Part shown: piece by piece, positions 16,879 through 25,849 of the stretch
How the letters are laid out: the number at the start of each line of letters is the position of its first letter
How positions within the stretch are numbered: the stretch's first letter is position 1
NCBI RefSeq assembly: GCF_002934665.1
Contig: NZ_NIRS01000001.1
Span: 806,001 to 870,000 of the forward strand
Direction of reading: 5' to 3'
Origin: Pseudomonas laurylsulfatiphila
GTDB lineage: Bacteria; Pseudomonadota; Gammaproteobacteria; Pseudomonadales; Pseudomonadaceae
DNA: 64,000 nt
Notes under the pieces: generated by a model
What the model was told of the DNA's origin: nothing
What the model saw: only the letters and a program-made list of their open reading frames with translations
Databases searched by the model: none
Made by a program: the position numbers and the translations under genes

Positions 16879-17541
16879 TTAATTTGTTGCTGCGGTCAAT
16901 CCGGCGGAGACCAGCGCGTTCAACGACGCATCGAACTGTTTCAACGCGGTCAGTTGCAGCTCGCGTTGCTGTTCGACTTGCGCGGCAATCTCGGGCGCGG
17001 CCTTGTCATGCACCCACACCGACGGCAGCTGTTTTTCCACCGCGCCTTCGGCCTTGCCGATGTATTGCAGGCTGGCGTCGTAGAACCGCGCGGCAAAACG
17101 CGCCTCGACCCGGTCGTTACGCTGGGTCAGCAACTGGTTGTGGGTATCGAGCATCACCACGACATCGGGATGGGCCTGCACCAGGGCATCGAGGTTGTCG
17201 TAGACCGTCACCGACAGAAAGGTCTTGTGCAACGAACTCATCAGCCAGTCGATGGCCAGTTGCGGATCGGAGCTGTCGACGAAGGCCTGGCGAATTCGCG
17301 CATCCAGTGCGTTCTTCGCGCCATTGACGGCCACCGAGTGGTATTGCTCAAGGTATTGCAGGTTTTCCACGGTGTTTTCGCTGTAGAGCACCCCGACCGT
17401 CTGCCCGTATTGCAAGCCGCCCTGGCTCCCGGTGATGGGCGGCAGGTGGCAGGTGCGTGCGTCCTCGGCAAAGGCCGATGCGGTAGACGCAACACTGCCC
17501 AGCAACAGGGCGATCACAGCCAGTCGGGTCAAGATTTTCAT
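16879..17541 (-). CDS. Exported hypothetical protein, 220 residues
   Basis: Sec signal peptide ending TASAFA near 25; the rest is hydrophilic and predicted mostly helical, with one cysteine (RTCHLPP). Segments such as AIDWLMSSLHKTFLSVTVYDNLDALVQAHPDVVVMLDT suggest an ABC-transporter-auxiliary or GNA1162-like periplasmic fold, but I do not assign a function. The lipoprotein gene follows on the same strand. Confidence 0.75.
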   Translation of the reverse strand: MKILTRLAVIALLLGSVASTASAFAEDARTCHLPPITGSQGGLQYGQTVGVLYSENTVENLQYLEQYHSVAVNGAKNALDARIRQAFVDSSDPQLAIDWLMSSLHKTFLSVTVYDNLDALVQAHPDVVVMLDTHNQLLTQRNDRVEARFAARFYDASLQYIGKAEGAVEKQLPSVWVHDKAAPEIAAQVEQQRELQLTALKQFDASLNALVSAGLTAATN

Positions 17542-17625
17542 CGCGCAGGTTCCTTGAGCGGCGTGTTCAATGCCGGCAATTTTCCGCCTTTGCGCAAAAA
17601 ACAGAACTTGCGATGCTTGATGGTG

Positions 17626-17646
17626 ACTATTGACTGAACCAATAGT
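17626..17646. promoter_or_regulatory. Inverted repeat in divergent intergenic region
   Basis: ACTATTG-N7-CAATAGT, a perfect 7-bp-arm dyad, in the 230-bp gap between the exported protein (minus) and the NIPSNAP gene (plus). Possible operator; no regulator gene is adjacent. Nothing else recognised in this gap. Confidence 0.35.
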
Positions 17647-17771
17647 GCGGCGGGGCCAGCACAGGCCTCTGGCGCAAACTTACCGGTCAATGTCGAACAA
17701 GCGGCTGTGCCGGGCGCCCACTGTTGATTACAGTGGCGACTGCCCCCAAAACCTGATCAAGGAGTGAAACA

Positions 17772-18077
17772 ATGGTGACCTGCTACCTGAAATACGTGCT
17801 CGACCCCTACCAGCTCGAGGCATTCGAGCACTACGGCAAGTTGTGGATTCCCTTGGTGGAAAAGTTCGGCGGCCAGCACCACGGCTACTTTTTGCCTTCG
17901 GAGGGCGCCAACAACATCGCCCTGGCACTGTTCACCTTTCCCAGCCTGGCAGCCTACGAACATTACCGGCAGCAATCGATGAACGATCCGGCGTGCATCG
18001 CGGCGTTCAAATACGCCGAAGACCGGAAATTCATCCTCAGCTACGAGCGTTCATTCATGCGGCCGGTGTTTGCCTGA
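17772..18077 (+). CDS. NIPSNAP-family protein
   Basis: 101 residues forming a single ferredoxin-like dimeric alpha/beta-barrel domain: YLKYVLDPYQLEAFEHYGKLWIPLVEKFGG, then HHGYFLPSEGANNIALALFTFPS. Bacterial NIPSNAP proteins often sit in small catabolic or stress loci, but no specific role is known. AAGGAG ribosome binding site precedes the ATG. Monocistronic by context. Confidence 0.88.
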   Translation: MVTCYLKYVLDPYQLEAFEHYGKLWIPLVEKFGGQHHGYFLPSEGANNIALALFTFPSLAAYEHYRQQSMNDPACIAAFKYAEDRKFILSYERSFMRPVFA

Positions 18078-18090
18078 AAGGCTCGCTGAC

Positions 18091-18549
18091 TCAGTCTTTT
18101 TTCAGATCCAGGCAGTAGGTGTAGTAACCGGGGTCGCGCACCCAGCCCAGGGATTCATACAGGCGCTGGGCGGTGAAATTGTCGGTGGCGGTTTCCAGGG
18201 TCATGCCTTTGCCACCGGCCAGCCTTGCAAAATCCCTGGCGGTGTTCATCAGCAAGGTGCCGACGCCTTTGCCCCGGGCCGCGGGCGTGGTGAACAGGTC
18301 ACCGAGCAGCCAGGTGCGATGGGCATCGATCGAGGAGAAAGTCGGGAACAGCTGGACGAAGCCTAGGTTTTCACCGTCGGTGTCCCGGGCAAGAAAAATC
18401 ACCGACTCATCCCGGGCAATGCGCTCGGCGATGAAGGCGCGCGACTGCGCCAGGTTCGACGGCTGCTCGTAGAACATCCGGTAGGCGTCAAACAGAGGGG
18501 CGATCTGGTCGATATGCGATGCGTCGGCGCGCAGGGCCTGAATAGCCAT
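18091..18549 (-). CDS. GNAT-family N-acetyltransferase
   Basis: 152 residues. The acetyl-CoA motif A is LGDLFTTPAARGKGVGTLLM (R-G-K-G-V-G at the pyrophosphate loop) and motif B is YESLGWVRDPGYYTYCLDL. GGAGC seven bases upstream selects the ATG at 18549 over an upstream opening. The acceptor is unknown. Convergent with the NIPSNAP gene, with 13 bp between them. Confidence 0.88.
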   Translation of the reverse strand: MAIQALRADASHIDQIAPLFDAYRMFYEQPSNLAQSRAFIAERIARDESVIFLARDTDGENLGFVQLFPTFSSIDAHRTWLLGDLFTTPAARGKGVGTLLMNTARDFARLAGGKGMTLETATDNFTAQRLYESLGWVRDPGYYTYCLDLKKD

Positions 18550-18625
18550 GAGGGTGCTCCATTGCGGTCTCAAGGATTTACAGACTAGCAATGGAGATGT
18601 AGCACAGAGGGATATTTTTCAAGGC

Positions 18626-18707
18626 AAGATCAAAAGATCGCAGCCTGCGGCAGCTCCTACATTGGAATGTGTTTCCCTGTAGGAGCTGCCGCAGGCTGCG
18701 ATCTTTG
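18626..18707. repeat. REP-like palindrome, class C1
   Basis: Arms GATCGCAGCCTGCGGCAGCT and AGCTGCCGCAGGCTGCGATC around a short spacer. Lies between same-strand genes. Confidence 0.9.
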
Positions 18708-18715
18708 CTTGTGGA

Positions 18716-20404
18716 TCAGACCCGCACGTTACGCCCTGGCAACGATGTACGCTGGCTGCTTTCCCAACCTTCCACCAACCCCACCGGCACATCCGCTGAC
18801 GGCAGCATCTGCACGCCACGCACCAGGTCGGACGCCCGCTCAGCCAGCATGATGGTCGGCGCATTGAGGTTGCCGTTCGGCTCGGTCGGGAACACCGACG
18901 AATCGATCACCCGCAGACCGGCGATGCCGCGCACGCGCAATTCGGAATCAACCACCGCCATGTCGTCCTCGCCCATGCGGCATGAACCGCAGGGATGGTA
19001 GGTGCTTTCCAGGTTGTCGCGCACGAAGGCATCGAGGTCTTCATCGCTGGTCACCTGCGCGCCGGGGGCGATTTCGCCGTCGCGGAAGCGGTCCATGGCT
19101 TTCTGGCCGATGATCTCGCGGGTCAGGCGAATGCAGCGGCGGAAGCCTTCGCGGTCCTCTTCCCGCTCCAGATAGTTGAAGCGAATCTCCGGATGCTCGT
19201 ACGGGTCGGCCGAGCGAACCCGCACGTAACCACGGCTTTTCGGTTTGTTGGGACCTGTGAGCACCATGAAGCCATGGCCCTTGATCGGCTTGTTGCCGTC
19301 GTAGCGCATCGCTGCCGGCAGAAAGTGGAACTGGATGTCCGGCCAGCGCAGACCTTTTTCGGAGCGAATGAAACCACCGGCCTCGAAGTGGTTGGTGGCG
19401 CCCAGGCCGTCCTTGAACAGCAGCCAGCGCAGACCGATCATCAGCTTGCTCAGCGGGTCCATCTTGCTGTTGAGGGTCACCGGTTCCTTGCAGCCGAACT
19501 GGATGTACACCTCGGCGTGATCCTGCAGGTTCTCCCCTACCCCCGGCAGGTCATGGCGCACGCCGATCCCGGCCTTGCGCAGGACGTCCGCCGGGCCGAT
19601 GCCGGAGCGCTGCAGCAAGTGCGGCGAGCCGATCGGGCCGGACGAGATCAGCACTTCGCGGTTGCAAAGCACCTGGTGGGTCTGGCCGCCGTGGTCATAC
19701 ATGACCCCCACCGCACGCTTGCCTTCGAGGATGACCTGGCGGGTCATCGCGTGGGTGATCACCGTCAGGTTCGGACGGCCCGTGGCCGGACGCAGGTAAG
19801 CATTGGCCGTGGAGCAGCGCACGCCGTTTTTCACGGTCATGTGCATGGCGCCGAAACCTTCCTGCATGTAGCCGTTGCAGTCTTCGGTCTTGATGTAGCC
19901 CGCCTCTGCGCCGGCTTCGACCCAGGCACCGTACAGCGGGTTTTTCATGTGGTTGCCATTGGTGGTGTGCAAGGGTCCGGACTGCCCGCGATAGCTGTCG
20001 CCGCCCGACTCATAGCTCTCGGCACGCTTGAAGTACGGCAGGCAGTTGCGATAGCCCCAGCCTTCAGCGCCCAGGGATTCCCACTCGTCGAAATCCAGCG
20101 CATGGCCACGGATGTACACCAGGCCGTTGATCGACGACGAACCGCCCAGCACCTTGCCCCGTGGGCAGTGAATGCGCCGGCCGTTGAGGAAAGTCTCCGG
20201 CTCGGTCTCGTAGCGCCAGTTGTACTTCTTGGTGTTCATCGGGATCGAGAAGGCACTGGGCATCTGGATCACTACGCTCTTGTCGCTGCCGCCGAATTCC
20301 AGGACCAGCACCGAGGTAGCCGGGTCTTCGCTCAGGCGGTTGGCCAACACACAACCTGCCGAGCCTGCGCCAATGATGATGTAGTCGTATTTTTGCGTGG
20401 TCAT
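18716..20404 (-). CDS. GMC-family FAD oxidoreductase (choline dehydrogenase-like)
   Basis: 562-residue flavoprotein with the FAD dinucleotide fold [19 protein letters not shown] at 9-27, the GMC signature [19 protein letters not shown], and the C-terminal active-site segments HPCGSCRMG and [14 protein letters not shown]. It oxidises a primary alcohol to the aldehyde. BetA-like in size, but betI and betB are absent; instead it is 2 nt from an NCS1 permease and shares a strand with an aldehyde dehydrogenase and a ureohydrolase. I infer a nitrogenous alcohol other than choline. Confidence 0.9.
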   Translation of the reverse strand: MTTQKYDYIIIGAGSAGCVLANRLSEDPATSVLVLEFGGSDKSVVIQMPSAFSIPMNTKKYNWRYETEPETFLNGRRIHCPRGKVLGGSSSINGLVYIRGHALDFDEWESLGAEGWGYRNCLPYFKRAESYESGGDSYRGQSGPLHTTNGNHMKNPLYGAWVEAGAEAGYIKTEDCNGYMQEGFGAMHMTVKNGVRCSTANAYLRPATGRPNLTVITHAMTRQVILEGKRAVGVMYDHGGQTHQVLCNREVLISSGPIGSPHLLQRSGIGPADVLRKAGIGVRHDLPGVGENLQDHAEVYIQFGCKEPVTLNSKMDPLSKLMIGLRWLLFKDGLGATNHFEAGGFIRSEKGLRWPDIQFHFLPAAMRYDGNKPIKGHGFMVLTGPNKPKSRGYVRVRSADPYEHPEIRFNYLEREEDREGFRRCIRLTREIIGQKAMDRFRDGEIAPGAQVTSDEDLDAFVRDNLESTYHPCGSCRMGEDDMAVVDSELRVRGIAGLRVIDSSVFPTEPNGNLNAPTIMLAERASDLVRGVQMLPSADVPVGLVEGWESSQRTSLPGRNVRV

Positions 20405-20406
20405 GC

Positions 20407-21981
20407 TTATCTCCCGACCGTCGATTCAGTGAATACCGGCAGTGGCTGCTGTTTGTGGGTCAGCGTGTCGCCGGTGGTGTATTGCGGGGAGGTTTTTTCG
20501 ATCTGCTGGATCACCGCCTCTTCGCGCTTGAGATCGATCGACCGGCTCAGCCAGTAGTAGGCCAGGCCCGAGACGATCAACCCGACCAGCCAGGCGATGT
20601 CGATGCTGCCCAGTGCCTTGGCGAGCGGGCCGACATACACCTCGCGCTGTTCAACGCCGTCGAAGATGTAGAAGAACGGAATCATCGAGATAAAACCGAT
20701 GGCATAGGCGGCGATGCCGCGCAGTCCCCAGCTGCCATAGATGTTGCCGTGGGGCATGAAGAAATGCGGGATGGCGTAACGGCCTTTGCGCACGAAGAAG
20801 TAATCGGTGAGGTTGACTGAGGTCCAGGGCACCAGGAAGTACAGCATCACCACCAGGTAGATCCCGAGCACCGACAGGCCTTTGCCGGAGCTCTGGATGC
20901 TCAGGGCCACGCCCAGTTGCAGCAGGATCACGAAGCCGATGGCCAGGATGCGTGCCTTGCGGGTGGGTTCGATGTGCTTGATCGAGTCGACGCAGGTCAG
21001 CGTGGTCAGCTTGGCGCTGTAGATGTTCATCGCGATCACCGGCAGGAACGCCAGGATAGTGACGACCACCACCGCCGTGCCCATCAGTGGCGACACGGTG
21101 TTGCCGACTTGCCCCAGGGCCACCAGCACGTCAGTGGAATGCAGGTGATCGGCGAGCCAGCCACCCACGGAAATCATCCATGCACCGGACAGCGAAGCCC
21201 CGAGGAACACCACCGCGATCAGCTTGCCGCTGGAGGTGTTTTTCGGCAGGTAGCGCGAATAGTCCGACACATAAGGCGCATAGGCGATGTTGTAACTGGC
21301 GGCCGCCGCAAACTGCGCAATGAAACCGGTCCAGTTGAAACCCAGCGGCTCCCGGGCCACCTCGCCTTGCGCGAGTGCCGGCAGCACCGCATCCGGCACC
21401 CAGCCCATCAGCACCGCCATGGTCACCAGGCCATACAGCGGCAAGGACAGGAACAACGCCCATTTGAAGCTGCGGTGCATCCAGTCATGGCCGAGGATCG
21501 CCAGCACCGCCGCCGGGATGGTCACCGCCACCGCGATCACCGCGGGGCTGAAACCGAACAGCGTGTGCAACCCCTGCATCATCAACACCAGGTTGACGAT
21601 GTTGAAGCCGGCGAACACGAACAGCGTCGCCAGCAGCACCAGGATCACCCCGCGATAACCGAACTGCGCGCGGGACTGGATCATTTGCGGCAGGCCCAGG
21701 TGCGGGCCTTGCGAACCGTGAAACGCCATGAACAACGTGCCGAACATGATGCCCAGCGTGCCGGCCAGTGTGGTCCAGAGCGCGGTCAGGCCGACGCTCG
21801 GGCCGACGAAGCCGATGGTCATGGTGAAGAAAGTGAAGTTGCCGAGAAACCAGAACGGGCCCTGGCTCGACAGTTTGTCGGTGCGCTCGTTCTCGGGGAT
21901 GAAGTCGATCGAATGGCTTTCGACGACGGGTTTGTCATCGAGGCCGGACACGCTCGGGGCTGACTTGGCGTTAGTGTTCAT
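20407..21981 (-). CDS. NCS1-family nucleobase/ureide-type permease (module A)
   Basis: 524-residue inner-membrane symporter of the nucleobase:cation symporter-1 family, about twelve membrane segments. The start [10 protein letters not shown] and the segments [34 protein letters not shown] and [13 protein letters not shown] are family landmarks. It is a close paralogue of the NCS1 protein at 40205, and both end near a LysR gene of the same subfamily. Known substrates of the family include cytosine, allantoin, hydantoin and thiamine precursors; the ureohydrolase context here suggests a guanidino compound, an inference. Confidence 0.9.
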   Translation of the reverse strand: MNTNAKSAPSVSGLDDKPVVESHSIDFIPENERTDKLSSQGPFWFLGNFTFFTMTIGFVGPSVGLTALWTTLAGTLGIMFGTLFMAFHGSQGPHLGLPQMIQSRAQFGYRGVILVLLATLFVFAGFNIVNLVLMMQGLHTLFGFSPAVIAVAVTIPAAVLAILGHDWMHRSFKWALFLSLPLYGLVTMAVLMGWVPDAVLPALAQGEVAREPLGFNWTGFIAQFAAAASYNIAYAPYVSDYSRYLPKNTSSGKLIAVVFLGASLSGAWMISVGGWLADHLHSTDVLVALGQVGNTVSPLMGTAVVVVTILAFLPVIAMNIYSAKLTTLTCVDSIKHIEPTRKARILAIGFVILLQLGVALSIQSSGKGLSVLGIYLVVMLYFLVPWTSVNLTDYFFVRKGRYAIPHFFMPHGNIYGSWGLRGIAAYAIGFISMIPFFYIFDGVEQREVYVGPLAKALGSIDIAWLVGLIVSGLAYYWLSRSIDLKREEAVIQQIEKTSPQYTTGDTLTHKQQPLPVFTESTVGR

Positions 21982-22028
21982 GATGGTCTCTTATTGTTGG
22001 AAGATCATGACGAGATAGGTGTACGCCC

Positions 22029-22131
22029 TTGTAGGAGCTGCCGCAGGCTGCGATCTTTTGATCTTGATCTTCAGCCGTCCGACAGGACAGCAAAGATCAA
22101 AAGATCGCAGCCTGCGGCAGCTCCTACAGGG
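22029..22131. repeat. REP-like palindrome, class C1
   Basis: Arms TTGTAGGAGCTGCCGCAGGC and complement between the ALDH and NCS1 genes of one predicted transcription unit, where it could lower downstream expression. Confidence 0.9.
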
Positions 22132-22148
22132 ATTGAGTCAGCCTTGAC

Positions 22149-23657
22149 TCAGGGGAGCGTGATCCAGACCGCCTTGGTTTCGAGCAGGTAATCGAGCTGC
22201 TCGGCGCCCAGATCCTTGCCGAACCCGGACTGCTTGTAGCCACCGAACGGCATCGACGGATCGAGGGTGCCGTGGGCGTTGACGTAGACCGAACCGGCCT
22301 TGAGGCGCGGGATCAGGCTGTGCACTTTGCCCAGGTCGTTGGAATACAGTGCGGCAGCCAGGCCGTACGGCGAGTCGTTGGCCAGTGCCAGGGCCTCTTC
22401 TTCATCGTCGAAGGGTGCGGTGACCAGCACCGGCCCGAAGATCTCTTCCTGGACAATGCGCATGTCGTTGCGGCAATGGGCGAAGATGGTCGGCTCGACG
22501 AAGAAGCCTGGGCCATCGACCGCTTGTCCGCCGTAGACCAGTTCCGCGCCTTCGGCCTTGCCGGTTTCGATGTACTCGGTCACGCGCTGCTTTTGCAGGG
22601 CCGAAACCAGTGGGCCAATGAAGCAGTCCGGGTCCAGGCCCGGGGCCATTTTCAGGGTGCGTGTATAGGCGATCAGCTCACCCAGGAATTGGTCGTAGAC
22701 GCTGCTATGAATATAGGCCCGTGTACCGGCGTCGCATACCTGCCCGGAGTTGAAAAACACGCCGTTGGCGACCGCTTGGGCGGCGGCCGGGATGTCGGCG
22801 TCGGCGCAGACGATGACCGGTGACTTGCCACCGAGTTCGAGGGTCAGGCGCTTCATGTCATCCAGCGCTGCACGGCCGACAGTCTGGCCGACCGGGGTCG
22901 AGCCGGTGAAGGTCAGTTTGTCGATACCGGGGTGGGTGGCCATGGCCGCACCGACCACACTGCCGCGCCCGGTGACGATGTTGATCACACCGTCGGGGAT
23001 GCCCGCTTCCTGCACCAGTTCAGCAAAACGCAGGGCCGACAACGAGGTCAGTTCGGCGGGTTTGACCACCACGGTGCAACCGGTCGCCAGCGCCGCGCCG
23101 AGCTTCCAGGCCATGGTCTGCAGCGGGAAGTTCCACGGCACGATGGCGCCGACCACACCTACCGCTTCCTTGCGGGTGTAAGCCAGGTAATTGCCCGGCA
23201 GCGAAGGCTCGACGGTACGGCCGTGCAGCTTGGTGGCCCAGCCGGCGAAGTAACGCAGGGTATCGACAGTGCCCTGGATGTCCACGTCCTTGGCGAAGGC
23301 CACGGATTTGCCCATGTCGATCGATTCGATTTGCGCCAGTTCGGCAGCGTTCTGTTCGATCAGGTCGGCCAGGCGCTGCATCATGCGCTCGCGCTCGGCC
23401 GGTTTGGCCTGACGCCAGGCACCGCCGTCGAACTGCGCGCGGGCAGCTTGCACGGCGCGGTCCAGGTCATCGGTGGTGCCCATGGGAATGCGGGTGATCA
23501 GGCCTTCGGTCGAAGGTTCGATGACATCGGAGGTCTGGCCGTCGCTGGCTTCGACCCAGGCGCCGCCGATGAACATTTTCTGGACCTTGCTGAGGAAGGC
23601 CTGGGTGGCTTCGCTGACGCCGAATTTCTGCAGGTAACTCTTGACGATCGTGTCCAT
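22149..23657 (-). CDS. Aldehyde dehydrogenase (module A)
   Basis: 502-residue NAD(P)-dependent ALDH with PWNFPLQTMAWK, FTGSTPVGQTVG, LELGGKSPVIV and the nucleophile SGQVCDAGTR, then FGGYKQSG near the C-terminus. The start at 23657 (MDTIVKSYL) follows an AGAGAA-type ribosome binding site. It would oxidise the aldehyde from the GMC enzyme to a carboxylate. It lies between the ureohydrolase (55 bp) and the NCS1 gene (167 bp, containing a REP). Similar to betaine- and guanidinobutyraldehyde-type dehydrogenases, but the substrate is not determined. Confidence 0.93.
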   Translation of the reverse strand: MDTIVKSYLQKFGVSEATQAFLSKVQKMFIGGAWVEASDGQTSDVIEPSTEGLITRIPMGTTDDLDRAVQAARAQFDGGAWRQAKPAERERMMQRLADLIEQNAAELAQIESIDMGKSVAFAKDVDIQGTVDTLRYFAGWATKLHGRTVEPSLPGNYLAYTRKEAVGVVGAIVPWNFPLQTMAWKLGAALATGCTVVVKPAELTSLSALRFAELVQEAGIPDGVINIVTGRGSVVGAAMATHPGIDKLTFTGSTPVGQTVGRAALDDMKRLTLELGGKSPVIVCADADIPAAAQAVANGVFFNSGQVCDAGTRAYIHSSVYDQFLGELIAYTRTLKMAPGLDPDCFIGPLVSALQKQRVTEYIETGKAEGAELVYGGQAVDGPGFFVEPTIFAHCRNDMRIVQEEIFGPVLVTAPFDDEEEALALANDSPYGLAAALYSNDLGKVHSLIPRLKAGSVYVNAHGTLDPSMPFGGYKQSGFGKDLGAEQLDYLLETKAVWITLP

Positions 23658-23712
23658 TTTTATTCTCTCTGCCCGGGAGTCAGAGCCTGCCGGGTTTTTG
23701 TGGTTTCGATGA

Positions 23713-24714
23713 TCAGGCTGGAGTCGACTCGCTCTCGGCGGCGGCCCGCACCTTGCCACGTTCGTGGAAGATGAAACCAATGCTGTTGAGCAGCAGTTGC
23801 GCAGCCAGGATCGAGGTCATGCCGGTCGGGTCGTAGACAGGCGCCACTTCCACCAGGTCCATGCCGACGATGTTGCCCTTGCTGCGCTTGGCCAGGGCCT
23901 GGATGATTTCCAGCACTTCGTAGTAGAGGAAGCCGCCGTGGCTCGGGGTGCCGGTGCCGGGGGCGATGGACGGGTCGAAACCGTCGATGTCGATGGTGAT
24001 GTAGTAGTTGATGTTCTGCGGGATCAGCGCCAGCACACCCTCGACGCCGAGGCGGCGCACGTCGCGTACCGAGAGGATTTTCGAGCCGGCTTCATGGGCC
24101 GCTTCGTAGTCGTCACGGTTGGACGAGGACACGTTGCGGATGCCCATCTGGGTCATACCGACGATGTGGTTCATTTCCGAAGCGCGGCGCAGCGGGTTGC
24201 CGTGGCCGTAGCGCACACCGTGGCGCTCGTCGACGAAATCCAAGTGCGCATCGAAGTGAATGATGTGGATCGGGCCCCGACCTTCGAAAGCCTTGATCAC
24301 CGGCGCGTGCACCGAGTGATCGCCGCCGAGCACCACCGGCATCACGCCGGCGTCGAGGATCTTGCGCACGGCGTATTCGGTGTTCTTGTTGCTGGTGGCC
24401 ATGTCGGTGTGGACGATGTCGGCATCACCGACGTCGACCATGCGCACATCCGATGCGGTGAGGTACATCACGTCATCTTCGTGATCGTAGGCACCGGCGT
24501 GGCCGAAGGAAAACAGCGTCGATGCTTCACGAATCCCGCGGGGTCCGAAGCGTGCGCCGGAGCGCCACTGGGTGCCCATGTCGTTGGGCACGCCCAGCAC
24601 CGCGACGTCGGCATCCAGTGCATCCCAATCGGTGCACACCGGGGATTTGCCAAAGGTGCAATGACCCACGAATGGCAGGTTCAGGCGACCGGATTCATAA
24701 CCGTTGTTCGACAT
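23713..24714 (-). CDS. Ureohydrolase (agmatinase / guanidino-acid hydrolase family)
   Basis: Hydrolyses a guanidino group to an amine and urea using two Mn2+. 333 residues with all the metal motifs: GGDHSVH, FDAHLDFVDE and DIDGFDPSIAPGTGTPSHGGF. The family includes agmatinase, guanidinobutyrase and guanidinopropionase. The neighbouring alcohol and aldehyde dehydrogenases and NCS1 permease favour a guanidino acid as the substrate. First gene of its unit, divergent from a LysR gene, as in the P. aeruginosa gbuA and gpuA loci. Start at 24714 chosen over an ATG five codons upstream. Confidence 0.92.
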   Translation of the reverse strand: MSNNGYESGRLNLPFVGHCTFGKSPVCTDWDALDADVAVLGVPNDMGTQWRSGARFGPRGIREASTLFSFGHAGAYDHEDDVMYLTASDVRMVDVGDADIVHTDMATSNKNTEYAVRKILDAGVMPVVLGGDHSVHAPVIKAFEGRGPIHIIHFDAHLDFVDERHGVRYGHGNPLRRASEMNHIVGMTQMGIRNVSSSNRDDYEAAHEAGSKILSVRDVRRLGVEGVLALIPQNINYYITIDIDGFDPSIAPGTGTPSHGGFLYYEVLEIIQALAKRSKGNIVGMDLVEVAPVYDPTGMTSILAAQLLLNSIGFIFHERGKVRAAAESESTPA

Positions 24715-24826
24715 TTCTAGCCTCTCCACTTCTTGTTATCGGCCTGGCGGACTGCAAGGCGACCGCCGTTGGAAAGACTATGGGCGCAGGTTTTCGTGGA
24801 AAAAATGCTAAACATCAGATACTCAT

Positions 24827-24841
24827 ATCGGCATTCCCGAT
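24827..24841. promoter_or_regulatory. Candidate LysR box between ureohydrolase and LysR genes
   Basis: ATCGG-CATTC-CCGAT dyad that fits the T-N11-A rule (T at 24828, A at 24840). Lies 24 bp before the LysR start in the 151-bp divergent region. Confidence 0.45.
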
Positions 24842-24865
24842 GCGTTCACCGGCCGGAGGTCCAAG

Positions 24866-25780
24866 ATGATCCAGCTGCACGATGTCGACCTGAAACTGCT
24901 CAGGGTGTTTGCCACGATTGTCCGCTGCGGCGGCTTCTCGGCCGCGCAGGCGGCGCTGAATGCCGGGCAGTCGACCATCAGCGAGCAGATGACCCACCTG
25001 GAAACCCGCCTGGGGGTCAAACTCTGCCAGCGCGGGCGCAGCGGCTTTCGCCTGACCGAACAGGGCGTGGCGATTCATGAAGCCACCCAGCGCCTGCTGT
25101 CGGCGGTGGAAAACTTCTGCATGGACGCCGACGTGCTCAAGCAGCACATCAGCGGCAAGCTCAACCTGGGGATCATCGACACCACGATCACCGACCCCGA
25201 CTCGCCGATCCCGCGCACAACCCAGCGCTTCGTCTCACGGGGCCACGACGTTCACCTGAACGTGTACGTCGGTACCCCGGCGGAACTCGAGGAACGGGTG
25301 CTCGACGGTCGACTCCATCTCGCCATCGGGCACTTCCCGATCCATGTGCCGGGGCTCCTGCAATCGCCGCTGTACCAGGAAGCCCTGGGCTTGTATTGCG
25401 GGCGGCGCCATCCGCTGTTTGGCAGCCAGGCTGAAGGTGAGGAACTGCTCGAAGAAGTCGCTGCCGGGCGCATCGTCGTGCGTGGCTACATGCAGCAATA
25501 CGACCTCGAACACCTGGGCGTGAGCAAGGCGGCCGCCACCGTCGATAACATCGAGGCTTCGGCCATCCTGATCATCTCCGGCGCCTATGTCGGATTCCTG
25601 CCCGAGCACTTCGCCAGCCAGTGGGTCAAGAGCGGCGAGATGCATCAACTGGCAGCCGCGAGCCTGCGCCTGAAGTCACCCTTCGACGTGATCACCCGGC
25701 GCGGTACGGCACCGCCACCCATCCTCCAGGCGTTCCTTGAGGACCTGGCCGCCAGCGCCCGTAAAACCGCCAAGCCGTGA
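24866..25780 (+). CDS. LysR-family regulator of module A
   Basis: 304 residues: winged HTH DLKLLRVFATIVRCGGFSAAQAALNAGQSTISEQM at 7-41, then the inducer-binding domain. GGAGG at 24855-24859 fixes the ATG. Closely similar through the HTH to the LysR protein at 41903, whose neighbours also include an NCS1 permease, so the two modules appear to share an ancestor. Position implies control of the divergent ureohydrolase, ALDH, NCS1 and GMC genes; the inducer is probably the imported compound or its guanidino acid. Confidence 0.9.
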   Translation: MIQLHDVDLKLLRVFATIVRCGGFSAAQAALNAGQSTISEQMTHLETRLGVKLCQRGRSGFRLTEQGVAIHEATQRLLSAVENFCMDADVLKQHISGKLNLGIIDTTITDPDSPIPRTTQRFVSRGHDVHLNVYVGTPAELEERVLDGRLHLAIGHFPIHVPGLLQSPLYQEALGLYCGRRHPLFGSQAEGEELLEEVAAGRIVVRGYMQQYDLEHLGVSKAAATVDNIEASAILIISGAYVGFLPEHFASQWVKSGEMHQLAAASLRLKSPFDVITRRGTAPPPILQAFLEDLAASARKTAKP

Positions 25781-25849
25781 TATGGCACTCGCCAAATTGA
25801 AATTTTGCCGGGCATACTGATTTTAGTTCGCCAACCTTGCAGGCCCGTC

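Noticed and set aside
18716..20404. Choline to glycine betaine locus (betA)
   Set aside because: The gene is BetA-like, but betI and betB are absent and the neighbours are a ureohydrolase and an NCS1 permease, so I kept the general GMC assignment.
18995..20557. 520-codon open frame on the plus strand
   Set aside because: Antisense to the GMC oxidoreductase, which carries complete FAD and active-site motifs.
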